From Steinernema hermaphroditum (lineage: Eukaryota > Nematoda > Chromadorea > Rhabditida > Steinernematidae), in assembly GCA_030435675.1 (NCBI GenBank), contig CM059621.1, positions 17,978,653 to 18,042,652 of the forward strand: a stretch of DNA of 64,000 nucleotides, written 5' to 3'. Position numbers and translations under genes: made by a program. Positions 10,501 through 24,822 of this stretch are shown in pieces (the first letter of the stretch is position 1; each line of letters begins with the position of its first letter). Under the pieces are notes generated by a model. That model was given only the letters and a program-made list of their open reading frames with translations. It was not told the DNA's origin and made no database searches.

Positions 10501-13500
10501 CCTGCTGTCTCGAATTGAAAGTTTTGCAGGAAACTAAGATAGTCCACAGTAAACCCAACGGGAGTAGGCGCGTTCGATCAGGCTCGTGCAGTTCTACAAG
10601 ATCCAATCATAAAAATGCTATGGTACTTTGGAGCAGGAGGGTCAGATGCAGAGCTTTTGGTATGAGCAAGGGCCCTACTGTCTCGAATTGAAAGTTTTGC
10701 AGGAAACTAAGATAGTCCACAGTAAATCCCAACGGGAGTAGGCGCGTTCGATCAGGCTCGTGCAGTTCTACAAGATCCAATCATAAAAATGCTATGGTAC
10801 TTTGGAGCAGGAGGGTCAGATGCAGAGCTTTTGGTATGAGCGGGGGCCCTGCTGTCTCGAATTGAAAGTTTTGCAGGAAACTAAGATAGTCCACAGTAAA
10901 TCCAGCGGGAGTAGGCGCGTTCGATCAGGCTCGTGCAGTTCTACAAGATCCAATCATAAAAATGCTATGGTACTTTGGAGCAGGAGGGTCAGATGCAGAG
11001 CTTTTGGTATGAGCGAGGGCCCTGCTGTCTCGAATTGAAAGTTTTGCAGGAAACTAAGATAGTCCACAGTAAATCCAGCGGGAGTAGGCGCGTTCGATCA
11101 GGCTCGTGCAGTTCTACAAGATCCAATCATAAAAATGCTATGGTACTTTGGAGCAGGAGGGTCAGATGCAGAGCTTTTGGTATGAGCAAGGGCCTCTGCT
11201 GTCTCGAATTGAAAGTTTTGCAGGAAACTAAGATAGTCCACAGTAATCCCAACGGGAGTAGGCGCGTTCGATCAGGCTCGTGCAGTTCTACAAGATCCAA
11301 TCATAAAAATGCTATGGTACTTTGGAGCAGGAGGGTCAGATGCAGAGCTTTTGGTATGAGCGGGGGCCCTGCTGTCTCGAATTGAAAGTTTTGCAGGAAA
11401 CTAAGATAGTCCACAGTAAATCCAGCGGGAGTAGGCGCGTTCGATCAGGCTCGTGCAGTAGTACAAGATTCAATCATAAAAATGCTATGGTACTTTGGAG
11501 CAGGAGGGTCAGATGCAGAGCTTTTGGTATGAGCAAGGGCCCTGCTGTCTCGAATTGAAAGTTTTGCAGGAAACTAAGATAGTCCACAGTAAATCCAGCG
11601 GGAGTAGGCGCGTTCGATCAGGCTCGTGCAGTTCTACAAGATCCAATCATAAAAATGCTATGGTACTTTGGAGCAGGAGGGTCAGATGCAGAGCTTTTGG
11701 TATGAGCGGGGGCCCTGCTGTCTCGAATTGAAAGTTTTGCAGGAAACTAAGATAGTCCACAGTAATCCCAACGGGAGTAGGCGCGTTCGATCAGGCTCGT
11801 GCAGTTCTACAAGATCCAATCATAAAAATGCTATGGTACTTTGGAGCAGGAGGGTCAGATGCAGAGCTTTTGGTATGAGCGGGGGCCCTGCTGTCTCGAA
11901 TTGAAAGTTTTGCAGGAAACTAAGATAGTCCACAGTAAATCCAGCGGGAGTAGGCGCGTTCGATCAGGCTCGTGCAGTTCTACAAGATCCAATCATAAAA
12001 ATGCTATGGTACTTTGGAGCAGGAGGGTCAGATGCAGAGCTTTTGGTATGAGCAGGGGCCCTGCTGTCTCGAATTGAAAGTTTTGCAGGAAACTAAGATA
12101 GTCCACAGTAAATCCAGCGGGAGTAGGCGCGTTCGATCAGGCTCGTGCAGTTCTACAAGATCCAATCATAAAAATGCTATGGTACTTTGGAGCAGGAGGG
12201 TCAGATGCAGAGCTTTTGGTATGAGCGGGGGCCCTGCTGTCTCGAATTGAAAGTTTTGCAGGAAACTAAGATAGTCCACAGTAAATCCAGCGGGAGTAGG
12301 CGCGTTCGATCAGGCTCGTGCAGTTCTACAAGATCCAATCATAAAAATGCTATGGTACTTTGGAGCAGGAGGGTCAGATGCAGAGCTTTTGGTATGAGCG
12401 AGGGCCCTGCTGTCTCGAATTGAAAGTTTTGCAGGAAACTAAGATAGTCCACAGTAAATCCAACGAGAGTAGGCGCGTTCGATCAGGCTCGTGCAGTTGT
12501 ACAAGATTCAATCATAAAAATGCTATGGTACTTTGGAGCAGGAGGGTCAGATGCAGAGCTTTTGGTATGAGCGAGGGCCCTGCTGTCTCGAATTGAAAGT
12601 TTTGCAGGAAACTAAGATAGTCCACAGTAATTCCAGCGGGAGTAGGCGCGTTCGATCAGGCTCGTGCAGTTCTACAAGATCCAATCATAAAAATGCTATG
12701 GTACTTTGGAGCAGGAGGGTCAGATGCAGAGCTTTTGGTATGAGCGGGGGCCCTGCTGTCTCGAATTGAAAGTTTTGCAGGAAACTAAGATAGTCCACAG
12801 TAATTCCAGCGGGAGTAGGCGCGTTCGATCAGGCTCGTGCAGTTCTACAAGATCCAATCATAAAAATGCTATGGTACTTTGGAGCAGGAGGGTCAGATGC
12901 AGAGCTTTTGGTATGAGCGGGGGCCCTGCTGTCTCGAATTGAAAGTTTTGCAGGAAACTAAGATAGTCCACAGTAAATCCAGCGGGAGTAGGCGCGTTCG
13001 ATCAGGCTCGTGCAGTTCTACAAGATCCAATCATAAAAATGCTATGGTACTTTGGAGCAGGAGGGTCAGATGCAGAGCTTTTGGTATGAGCAAGGGCCCT
13101 GCTGTCTCGAATTGAAAGTTTTGCAGGAAACTAAGATAGTCCACAGTAATCCCAACGGGAATAGGCGCGTTCGATCAGGCTCGTGCAGTTCTACAAGATC
13201 CAATCATAAAAATGCTATGGTACTTTGGAGCAGGAGGGTCAGATGCAGAGCTTTTGGTATGAGCAAGGGCCCTGCTGTCTCGAATTGAAAGTTTTGCAGG
13301 AAACTAAGATAGTCCACAGTAATCCCAACGGGAGTAGGCGCGTTCGATCAGGCTCGTGCAGTTCTACAAGATCCAATCATAAAAATGCTATGGTACTTTG
13401 GAGCAGGAGGGTCAGATGCAGAGCTTTTGGTATGAGCAAGGGCCCTGCTGTCTCGAATTGAAAGTTTTGCAGGAAACTAAGATAGTCCACAGTAATTCCA

Positions 13501-16500
13501 ACGGGAGTAGGCGCGTTCGATCAGGCTCGTGCAGTTCTACAAGATCCAATCATAAAAATGCTATGGTACTTTGGAGCAGGAGGGTCAGATGCAGAGCTTT
13601 TGGTATGAGCAGGGGCCCTGCTGTCTCGAATTGAAAGTTTTGCAGGAAACTAAGATAGTCCACAGTAATCCCAACGGGAGTAGGCGCGTTCGATCAGGCT
13701 CGTGCAGTTCTACAAGATCCAATCATAAAAATGCTATGGTACTTTGGAGCAGGAGGGTCAGATGCAGAGCTTTTGGTATGAGCAAGGGCCCTGCTGTCTC
13801 GAATTGAAAGTTTTGCAGGAAACTAAGATAGTCCACAGTAATCCCAACGGGAGTAGGCGCGTTCGATCAGGCTCGTGCAGTTCTACAAGATCCAATCATA
13901 AAAATGCTATGGTACTTTGGAGCAGGAGGGTCAGATGCAGAGCTTTTGGTATGAACAAGGGCCCTACTGTCTCGAATTGAAAGTTTTGCAGGAAACTAAG
14001 ATAGTCCACAGTAAATCCCAGCGGGAGTAGGCGCGTTCGATCAGGCTCGTGCAGTTCTACAAGATCCAATCATAAAAATGCTATGGTACTTTGGAGCAGG
14101 AGGGTCAGATGCAGAGCTTTTGGTATGAGCGGGGGCCCTGCTGTCTCGAATTGAAAGTTTTGCAGGAAACTAAGATAGTCCACAGTAATCCCAACGGGAG
14201 TAGGCGCGTTCGATCAGGCTCGTGCAGTTCTACAAGATCCAATCATAAAAATGCTATGGTACTTTGGAGCAGGAGGGTCAGATGCAGAGCTTTTGGTATG
14301 AGCGAAGGGCCCTGCTGTCTCGAATTGAAAGTTTTGCAGGAAACTAAGATAGTCCACAGTAATCCCAACGGGAGTAGGCGCGTTCGATCAGGCTCGTGCA
14401 GTTCTACAAGATCCAATCATAAAAATGCTATGGTACTTTGGAGCAGGAGGGTCAGATGCAGAGCTTTTGGTATGAGCGGGGGCCCTGCTGTCTCGAATTG
14501 AAAGTTTTGCAGGAAACTAAGATAGTCCACAGTAAATCCAGCGGGAGTAGGCGCGTTCGATCAGGCTCGTGCAGTTCTACAAGATCCAATCATAAAAATG
14601 CTATGGTACTTTGGAGCAGGAGGGTCAGATGCAGAGCTTTTGGTATGAGCGGGGGCCCTGCTGTCTCGAATTGAAAGTTTTGCAGGAAACTAAGATAGTC
14701 CACAGTAAATCCAGCGGGAGTAGGCGCGTTCGATCAGGCTCGTGCAGTTCTACAAGATCCAATCATAAAAATGCTATGGTACTTTGGAGCAGGAGGGTCA
14801 GATGCAGAGCTTTTGGTATGAGCAAGGGCCCTGCTGTCTCGAATTGAAAGTTTTGCAGGAAACTAAGATAGTCCACAGTAATCCCAACGGGAGTAGGCGC
14901 GTTCGATCAGGCTCGTGCAGTTCTACAAGATCCAATCATAAAAATGCTATGGTACTTTGGAGCAGGAGGGTCAGATGCAGAGCTTTTGGTATGAGCGGGG
15001 GCCCTGCTGTCTCGAATTGAAAGTTTTGCAGGAAACTAAGATAGTCCACAGTAAATCCAGCGGGAGTAGGCGCGTTCGATCAGGCTCGTGCAGTTCTACA
15101 AGATCCAATCATAAAAATGCTATGGTACTTTGGAGCAGGAGGGTCAGATGCAGAGCTTTTGGTATGAGCGGGGGCCCTGCTGTCTCGAATTGAAAGTTTT
15201 GCAGGAAACTAAGATAGTCCACAGTAAATCCAGCGGGAGTAGGCGCGTTCGATCAGGCTCGTGCAGTTCTACAAGATCCAATCATAAAAATGCTATGGTA
15301 CTTTGGAGCAGGAGGGTCAGATGCAGAGCTTTTGGTATGAGCAAGGGCCCTGCTGTCTCGAATTGAAAGTTTTGCAGGAAACTAAGATAGTCCACAGTAA
15401 TCCCAACGGGAATAGGCGCGTTTGATCAGGCTCGTGCAGTTCTACAAGATCCAATCATAAAAATGCTATGGTACTTTGGAGCAGGAGGGTCAGATGCAGA
15501 GCTTTTGGTATGAACAAGGGCCCTGCTGTCTCGAATTGAAAGTTTTGCAGGAAACTAAGATAGTCCACAGTAAATCCAGCGGGAGTAGGCGCGTTCGATC
15601 AGGCTCGTGCAGTTCTACAAGATCCAATCATAAAAATGCTATGGTACTTTGGAGCAGGAGGGTCAGATGCAGAGCTTTTGGTATGAGCGGGGGCCCTGCT
15701 GTCTCGAATTGAAAGTTTTGCAGGAAACTAAGATAGTCCACAGTAAATCCAGCGGGAGTAGGCGCGTTCGATCAGGCTCGTGCAGTTCTACAAGATCCAA
15801 TCATAAAAATGCTATGGTACATTGGAGCAGGAGGGTCAGATGCAGAGCTTTTGGTATGAGCAAGGGCCCTGCTGTCTCGAATTGAAAGTTTTGCAGGAAA
15901 CTAAGATAGTCCACAGTAAATCCAACGGGAGTAGGCGCGTTTGATCAGGCTCGTGCAGTTCTACAACATCCAATCATAAAAATGCTATGGTACTTTGGAG
16001 CAGGAGGGTCAGATGCAGAGCTTTTGGTATAAACAAGGCCTCAACTGTCTCGAATTGAAAGTTTTGCAGCAAACTAAGATAGTCCACAGTAATCCCAACG
16101 GGAGTAGGCGCGTTCGATCAGGCTCGTGCAGTAGAACAAGATTCAATCATAAAAATGCTATGGTACTTTGGAGCAGGAGGGTCAGATGCAGAGCTTTTGG
16201 TATGAGCGGGGGCCCTGCTGTCTCGAATTGAAAGTTTTGCAGGAAACTAAGATAGTCCACAGTAAATATAGCGGGAGTAGGCGCGTTCGATCAGGCTCGT
16301 GCAGTAGAACAAGATTCAATCATAAAAATGCTATGGTACTTTGGAGCAGGAGGGTCAGATGCAGAGCTTTTGGTATGAGCAAGGGCCCTGCTGTCTCGAA
16401 TTGAAAGTTTTGCAGGAAACTAAGATAGTCCACAGTAATCCCAACGGGAGTAGGCGCGTTCGATCAGGCTCGTGCAGTTCTACAACATCCAATCATAAAA

Positions 16501-16860
16501 ATGCTATGGTACTTTGGAGCAGGAGGGTCAGATGCAGAGCTTTTGGTATGAGCGGGGGCCCTGCTGTCTCGAATTGAAAGTTTTGCAGGAAACTAAGATA
16601 GTCCACAGTAATCCCAACGGGAGTAGGCGCGTTCGATCAGGCTCGTGCAGTTCTACAAGATCCAATCATAAAAATGCTATGGTACTTTGGAGCAGGAGGG
16701 TCAGATGCAGAGCTTTTGGTATGAGCGGGGGCCTCTGCTGTCTCGAATTGAAAGTTTTGCAGGAAACTAAGATAGTCCACAGTAAATCCAGCGGGAGTAG
16801 GCGCGTTCGATCAGGCTCGTGCAGTTCTACAAGATCCAATCATAAAAATGCTATGGTACT

Positions 16861-17552
16861 TTGGAGCAGGAGGGTCAGATGCAGAGCTTTTGGTATGAGC
16901 GGGGGCCCTGCTGTCTCGAATTGAAAGTTTTGCAGGAAACTAAGATAGTCCACAGTAAATCCAGCGGGAGTAGGCGCGTTCGATCAGGCTCGTGCAGTTC
17001 TACAAGATCCAATCATAAAAATGCTATGGTACTTTGGAGCAGGAGGGTCAGATGCAGAGCTTTTGGTATGAGCGGGGGCCCTGCTGTCTCGAATTGAAAG
17101 TTTTGCAGGAAACTAAGATAGTCCACAGTAAATCCAGCGGGAGTAGGCGCGTTCGATCAGGCTCGTGCAGTTCTACAAGATCCAATCATAAAAATGCTAT
17201 GGTACTTTGGAGCAGGAGGGTCAGATGCAGAGCTTTTGGTATGAGCGGGGGCCCTGCTGTCTCGAATTGAAAGTTTTGCAGGAAACTAAGATAGTCCACA
17301 GTAAATCCAGCGGGAGTAGGCGCGTTCGATCAGGCTCGTGCAGTTCTACAAGATCCAATCATAAAAATGCTATGGTACTTTGGAGCAGGAGGGTCAGATG
17401 CAGAGCTTTTGGTATGAGCGGGGGCCCTGCTGTCTCGAATTGAAAGTTTTGCAGGAAACTAAGATAGTCCACAGTAAATCCAGCGGGAGTAGGCGCGTTC
17501 GATCAGGCTCGTGCAGTTCTACAAGATCCAATCATAAAAATGCTATGGTACT
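16861..17552 (+). repeat. Homogenised run of near-identical monomers
   Basis: At least four successive monomers (starting at ttggagcag 16861, 17034, 17207 and 17380) look identical through almost their whole length, all with gcggggg, aaatccagc and agttctacaagatcc. Only the next gagcaaggcctct stretch breaks the run. A similar run of the same type lies at about 17901-18500. Such runs suggest recent local amplification of one monomer. Confidence 0.6.
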
Positions 17553-17639
17553 TTGGAGCAGGAGGGTCAGATGCAGAGCTTTTGGTATGAGCAAGGCCTC
17601 TGCTGTCTCGAATTGAAAGTTTTGCAGGAAACTAAGATA

Positions 17640-17665
17640 GTCCACAGTAATCCCCCAACGGGAGT
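17640..17665 (+). repeat. 175-bp monomer with two extra C
   Basis: The tail reads aatcccccaacggg instead of aatcccaacggg, so this monomer is two bases longer and the C run is five long. It could be replication slippage or a base-calling error in a homopolymer. Confidence 0.7.
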
Positions 17666-20600
17666 AGGCGCGTTCGATCAGGCTCGTGCAGTTCTACAAG
17701 ATCCAATCATAAAAATGCTATGGTACTTTGGAGCAGGAGGGTCAGATGCAGAGCTTTTGGTATGAGCGGGGGCCCTGCTGTCTCGAATTGAAAGTTTTGC
17801 AGGAAACTAATATAGTCCACAGTAAATCCAGCGGGAGTAGGCGCGTTCGATCAGGCTCGTGCAGTTCTACAAGATCCAATCATAAAAATGCTATGGTACT
17901 TTGGAGCAGGAGGGTCAGATGCAGAGCTTTTGGTATGAGCGGGGGCCCTGCTGTCTCGAATTGAAAGTTTTGCAGGAAACTAAGATAGTCCACAGTAAAT
18001 CCAGCGGGAGTAGGCGCGTTCGATCAGGCTCGTGCAGTTCTACAAGATCCAATCATAAAAATGCTATGGTACTTTGGAGCAGGAGGGTCAGATGCAGAGC
18101 TTTTGGTATGAGCGGGGGCCCTGCTGTCTCGAATTGAAAGTTTTGCAGGAAACTAAGATAGTCCACAGTAAATCCAGCGGGAGTAGGCGCGTTCGATCAG
18201 GCTCGTGCAGTTCTACAAGATCCAATCATAAAAATGCTATGGTACTTTGGAGCAGGAGGGTCAGATGCAGAGCTTTTGGTATGAGCGGGGGCCCTGCTGT
18301 CTCGAATTGAAAGTTTTGCAGGAAACTAAGATAGTCCACAGTAAATCCAGCGGGAGTAGGCGCGTTCGATCAGGCTCGTGCAGTTCTACAAGATCCAATC
18401 ATAAAAATGCTATGGTACTTTGGAGCAGGAGGGTCAGATGCAGAGCTTTTGGTATGAGCGGGGGCCCTGCTGTCTCGAATTGAAAGTTTTGCAGGAAACT
18501 AAGATAGTCCACAGTAATTCCAGCGGGAGTAGGCGCGTTCGATCAGGCTCGTGCAGTTCTACAAGATCCAATCATAAAAATGCTATGGTACTTTGGAGCA
18601 GGAGGGTCAGATGCAGAGCTTTTGGTATGAGCGGGGGCCCTGCTGTCTCGAATTGAAAGTTTTGCAGGAAACTAAGATAGTCCACAGTAATTCCAGCGGG
18701 AGTAGGCGCGTTCGATCAGGCTCGTGCAGTTCTACAAGATCCAATCATAAAAATGCTATGGTACTTTGGAGCAGGAGGGTCAGATGCAGAGCTTTTGGTA
18801 TGAGCAAGGCCCCTGCTGTCTCGAATTGAAAGTTTTGCAGGAAACTAAGATAGTCCACAGTAATCCCAACGGGAGTAGGCGCGTTCGATCAGGCTCGTGC
18901 AGTTCTACAAGATCCAATCATAAAAATGCTATGGTACTTTGGAGCAGGAGGGTCAGATGCAGAGCTTTTGGTATGAGCGGGGGCCCTGCTGTCTCGAATT
19001 GAAAGTTTTGCAGGAAACTAAGATAGTCCACAGTAAATCCAGCGGGAGTAGGCGCGTTCGATCAGGCTCGTGCAGTTCTACAAGATCCAATCATAAAAAT
19101 GCTATGGTACTTTGGAGCAGGAGGGTCAGATGCAGAGCTTTTGGTATGAGCGGGGGCCCTGCTGTCTCGAATTGAAAGTTTTGCAGGAAACTAAGATAGT
19201 CCACAGTAAATCCAACGGGAGTAGGCGCGTTCGATCAGGCTCGTGCAGTTCTACAAGATCCAATCATAAAAATGCTATGGTACTTTGGAGCAGGAGGGTC
19301 AGATGCAGAGCTTTTGGTATGAGCGGGGGCCCTGCTGTCTCGAATTGAAAGTTTTGCAGGAAACTAAGATAGTCCACAGTAAATCCAGCGGGAGTAGGCG
19401 CGTTCGATCAGGCTCGTGCAGTTCTACAAGATCCAATCATAAAAATGCTATGGTACTTTGGAGCAGGAGGGTCAGATGCAGAGCTTTTGGTATGAGCAAG
19501 GGCCCTGCTGTCTCGAATTGAAAGTTTTGCAGGAAACTAAGATAGTCCACAGTAAATCCCAGCGGGAGTAGGCGCGTTCGATCAGGCTCGTGCAGTTCTA
19601 CAAGATCCAATCATAAAAATGCTATGGTACTTTGGAGCAGGAGGGTCAGATGCAGAGCTTTTGGTATGAGCAAGGCCCCTGCTGTCTCGAATTGAAAGTT
19701 TTGCAGGAAACTAAGATAGTCCACAGTAAATCCAGCGGGAGTAGGCGCGTTCGATCAGGCTCGTGCAGTTCTACAAGATCCAATCATAAAAATGCTATGG
19801 TACTTTGGAGCAGGAGGGTCAGATGCAGAGCTTTTGGTATGAGCAGGGCCCCTGCTGTCTCGAATTGAAAGTTTTGCAGGAAACTAAGATAGTCCACAGT
19901 AATCCCAACGGGAGTAGGCGCGTTCGATCAGGCTCGTGCAGTTCTACAAGATCCAATCATAAAAATGCTATGGTACTTTGGAGCAGGAGGGTCAGATGCA
20001 GAGCTTTTGGTATGAGCGGGGGCCCTGCTGTCTCGAATTGAAAGTTTTGCAGGAAACTAAGATAGTCCACAGTAATTCCAACGGGAGTAGGCGCGTTCGA
20101 TCAGGCTCGTGCAGTTCTACAAGATCCAATCATAAAAATGCTATGGTACTTTGGAGCAGGAGGGTCAGATGCAGAGCTTTTGGTATGAGCAAGGGCCCTG
20201 CTGTCTCGAATTGAAAGTTTTGCAGGAAACTAAGATAGTCCACAGTAATCCCAACGGGAGTAGGCGCGTTCGATCAGGCTCGTGCAGTTCTACAAGATCC
20301 AATCATAAAAATGCTATGGTACTTTGGAGCAGGAGGGTCAGATGCAGAGCTTTTGGTATGAGCAAGGGCCCTGCTGTCTCGAATTGAAAGTTTTGCAGGA
20401 AACTAAGATAGTCCACAGTAAATCCAGCGGGAGTAGGCGCGTTCGATCAGGCTCGTGCAGTTCTACAAGATCCAATCATAAAAATGCTATGGTACTTTGG
20501 AGCAGGAGGGTCAGATGCAGAGCTTTTGGTATGAACAAGGCCTCTGCTGTCTCGAATTGAAAGTTTTGCAGGAAACTAAGATAGTCCACAGTAATCCCAA

Positions 20601-23264
20601 CGGGAGTAGGCGCGTTCGATCAGGCTCGTGCAGTTCTACAAGATTCAATCATAAAAATGCTATGGTACTTTGGAGCAGGAGGGTCAGATGCAGAGCTTTT
20701 GGTATGAGCGGGGGCCCTGCTGTCTCGAATTGAAAGTTTTGCAGGAAACTAAGATAGTCCACAGTAAATCCAGCGGGAGTAGGCGCGTTCGATCAGGCTC
20801 GTGCAGTTCTACAAGATCCAATCATAAAAATGCTATGGTACTTTGGAGCAGGAGGGTCAGATGCAGAGCTTTTGGTATGAGCGGGGGCCCTGCTGTCTCG
20901 AATTGAAAGTTTTGCAGGAAACTAAGATAGTCCACAGTAAATCCAGCGGGAGTAGGCGCGTTCGATCAGGCTCGTGCAGTTCTACAAGATCCAATCATAA
21001 AAATGCTATGGTACTTTGGAGCAGGAGGGTCAGATGCAGAGCTTTTGGTATGAGCAAGGGCCCTGCTGTCTCGAATTGAAAGTTTTGCAGGAAACTAAGA
21101 TAGTCCACAGTAATCCCAACGGGAGTAGGCGCGTTCGATCAGGCTCGTGCAGTTCTACAAGATCCAATCATAAAAATGCTATGGTACTTTGGAGCAGGAG
21201 GGTCAGATGCAGAGCTTTTGGTATGAGCGGGGGCCCTGCTGTCTCGAATTGAAAGTTTTGCAGGAAACTAAGATAGTCCACAGTAAATCCAGCGGGAGTA
21301 GGCGCGTTCGATCAGGCTCGTGCAGTTCTACAAGATCCAATCATAAAAATGCTATGGTACTTTGGAGCAGGAGGGTCAGATGCAGAGCTTTTGGTATGAG
21401 CAAGGCCCCTGCTGTCTCGAATTGAAAGTTTTGCAGGAAACTAAGATAGTCCACAGTAATCCCAACGGGAGTAGGCGCGTTCGATCAGGCTCGTGCAGTT
21501 CTACAAGATCCAATCATAAAAATGCTATGGTACTTTGGAGCAGGAGGGTCAGATGCAGAGCTTTTGGTATGAGCAGGGGCCCTGCTGTCTCGAATTGAAA
21601 GTTTTGCAGGAAACTAAGATAGTCCACAGTAATCCCAGCGGGAGTAGGCGCGTTCGATCAGGCTCGTGCAGTTCTACAAGATCCAATCATAAAAATGCTA
21701 TGGTACTTTGGAGCAGGAGGGTCAGATGCAGAGCTTTTGGTATGAGCGGGGGCCCTGCTGTCTCGAATTGAAAGTTTTGCAGGAAACTAAGATAGTCCAC
21801 AGTAATCCCAACGGGAGTAGGCGCGTTCGATCAGGCTCGTGCAGTTCTACAAGATCCAATCATAAAAATGCTATGGTACTTTGGAGCAGGAGGGTCAGAT
21901 GCAGAGCTTTTGGTATGAGCAAGGCCCCTGCTGTCTCGAATTGAAAGTTTTGCAGGAAACTAAGATAGTCCACAGTAATCCCAACGGGAGTAGGCGCGTT
22001 CGATCAGGCTCGTGCAGTTCTACAAGATCCAATCATAAAAATGCTATGGTACTTTGGAGCAGGAGGGTCAGATGCAGAGCTTTTGGTATGAGCAAGGGCC
22101 CTGCTGTCTCGAATTGAAAGTTTTGCAGGAAACTAAGATAGTCCACAGTAATCCCAACGGGAGTAGGCGCGTTCGATCAGGCTCGTGCAGTTCTACAAGA
22201 TCCAATCATAAAAATGCTATGGTACTTTGGAGCAGGAGGGTCAGATGCAGAGCTTTTGGTATGAGCAAGGCCTCTGCTGTCTCGAATTGAAAGTTTTGCA
22301 GGAAACTAAGATAGTCCACAGTAATCCCAACGGGAGTAGGCGCGTTCGATCAGGCTCGTGCAGTTCTACAAGATCCAATCATAAAAATGCTATGGTACTT
22401 TGGAGCAGGAGGGTCAGATGCAGAGCTTTTGGTATGAGCAAGGGCCCTGCTGTCTCGAATTGAAAGTTTTGCAGGAAACTAAGATAGTCCACAGTAATCC
22501 CAACGGGAGTAGGCGCGTTCGATCAGGCTCGTGCAGTTCTACAAGATCCAATCATAAAAATGCTATGGTACTTTGGAGCAGGAGGGTCAGATGCAGAGCT
22601 TTTGGTATGAGCGAGGGCCCTGCTGTCTCGAATTGAAAGTTTTGCAGGAAACTAAGATAGTCCACAGTAATTCCAACGGGAGTAGGCGCGTTCGATCAGG
22701 CTCGTGCAGTTCTACAAGATCCAATCATAAAAATGCTATGGTACTTTGGAGCAGGAGGGTCAGATGCAGAGCTTTTGGTATGAGCAAGGGCCCTGCTGTC
22801 TCGAATTGAAAGTTTTGCAGGAAACTAAGATAGTCCACAGTAATCCCAACGGGAGTAGGCGCGTTCGATCAGGCTCGTGCAGTTCTACAAGATCCAATCA
22901 TAAAAATGCTATGGTACTTTGGAGCAGGAGGGTCAGATGCAGAGCTTTTGGTATGAGCAAGGGCCCTGCTGTCTCGAATTGAAAGTTTTGCAGGAAACTA
23001 AGATAGTCCACAGTAATCCCAACGGGAGTAGGCGCGTTCGATCAGGCTCGTGCAGTTCTACAAGATCCAATCATAAAAATGCTATGGTACTTTGGAGCAG
23101 GAGGGTCAGATGCAGAGCTTTTGGTATGAGCGGGGGCCCTGCTGTCTCGAATTGAAAGTTTTGCAGGAAACTAAGATAGTCCACAGTAAATCAAGCGGGA
23201 GTAGGCGCGTTCGATCAGGCTCGTGCAGTTGTACAAGATTCAATCATAAAAATGCTATGGTACT

Positions 23265-23956
23265 TTGGAGCAGGAGGGTCAGATGCAGAGCTTTTGGTAT
23301 GAGCAAGGGCCCTGCTGTCTCGAATTGAAAGTTTTGCAGGAAACTAAGATAGTCCACAGTAATCCCAACGGGAGTAGGCGCGTTCGATCAGGCTCGTGCA
23401 GTTCTACAAGATCCAATCATAAAAATGCTATGGTACTTTGGAGCAGGAGGGTCAGATGCAGAGCTTTTGGTATGAGCAAGGGCCCTGCTGTCTCGAATTG
23501 AAAGTTTTGCAGGAAACTAAGATAGTCCACAGTAATCCCAACGGGAGTAGGCGCGTTCGATCAGGCTCGTGCAGTTCTACAAGATCCAATCATAAAAATG
23601 CTATGGTACTTTGGAGCAGGAGGGTCAGATGCAGAGCTTTTGGTATGAGCAAGGGCCCTGCTGTCTCGAATTGAAAGTTTTGCAGGAAACTAAGATAGTC
23701 CACAGTAATCCCAACGGGAGTAGGCGCGTTCGATCAGGCTCGTGCAGTTCTACAAGATCCAATCATAAAAATGCTATGGTACTTTGGAGCAGGAGGGTCA
23801 GATGCAGAGCTTTTGGTATGAGCAAGGGCCCTGCTGTCTCGAATTGAAAGTTTTGCAGGAAACTAAGATAGTCCACAGTAATCCCAACGGGAGTAGGCGC
23901 GTTCGATCAGGCTCGTGCAGTTCTACAAGATCCAATCATAAAAATGCTATGGTACT
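23265..23956 (+). repeat. Homogenised run, gcaaggg / aatcccaac type
   Basis: Four successive monomers, starting at 23265, 23438, 23611 and 23784, share gcaaggg, aatcccaacgggagtagg and agttctacaagatcc with no difference that I could see before the gctgggg copy near 24000. This is a local amplification of a different subfamily from the one at 16.9-17.5 kb. Confidence 0.6.
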
Positions 23957-24822
23957 TTGGAGCAGGAGGGTCAGATGCAGAGCTTTTGGTATGAGCTGGG
24001 GCCCTGCTGTCTCGAATTGAAAGTTTTGCAGGAAACTAAGATAGTCCACAGTAATCCCAACGGGAGTAGGCGCGTTCGATCAGGCTCGTGCAGTTCTACA
24101 AGATCCAATCATAAAAATGCTATGGTACTTTGGAGCAGGAGGGTCAGATGCAGAGCTTTTGGTATGAGCAAGGGCCCTGCTGTCTCGAATTGAAAGTTTT
24201 GCAGGAAACTAAGATAGTCCACAGTAATTCCAGCGGGAGTAGGCGCGTTCGATCAGGCTCGTGCAGTTCTACAAGATCCAATCATAAAAATGCTATGGTA
24301 CTTTGGAGCAGGAGGGTCAGATGCAGAGCTTTTGGTATGAGCAAGGGCCCTGCTGTCTCGAATTGAAAGTTTTGCAGGAAACTAAGATAGTCCACAGTAA
24401 TCCCAACGGGAATAGGCGCGTTCGATCAGGCTCGTGCAGTTCTACAAGATCCAATCATAAAAATGCTATGGTACTTTGGAGCAGGAGGGTCAGATGCAGA
24501 GCTTTTGGTATGAGCAAGGGCCCTGCTGTCTCGAATTGAAAGTTTTGCAGGAAACTAAGATAGTCCACAGTAAATCCCAACGGGAGTAGGCGCGTTCGAT
24601 CAGGCTCGTGCAGTTCTACAAGATCCAATCATAAAAATGCTATGGTACTTTGGAGCAGGAGGGTCAGATGCAGAGCTTTTGGTATGAGCAAGGGCCCTGC
24701 TGTCTCGAATTGAAAGTTTTGCAGGAAACTAAGATAGTCCACAGTAATCCCAACGGGAGTAGGCGCGTTCGATCAGGCTCGTGCAGTTCTACAAGATCCA
24801 ATCATAAAAATGCTATGGTACT

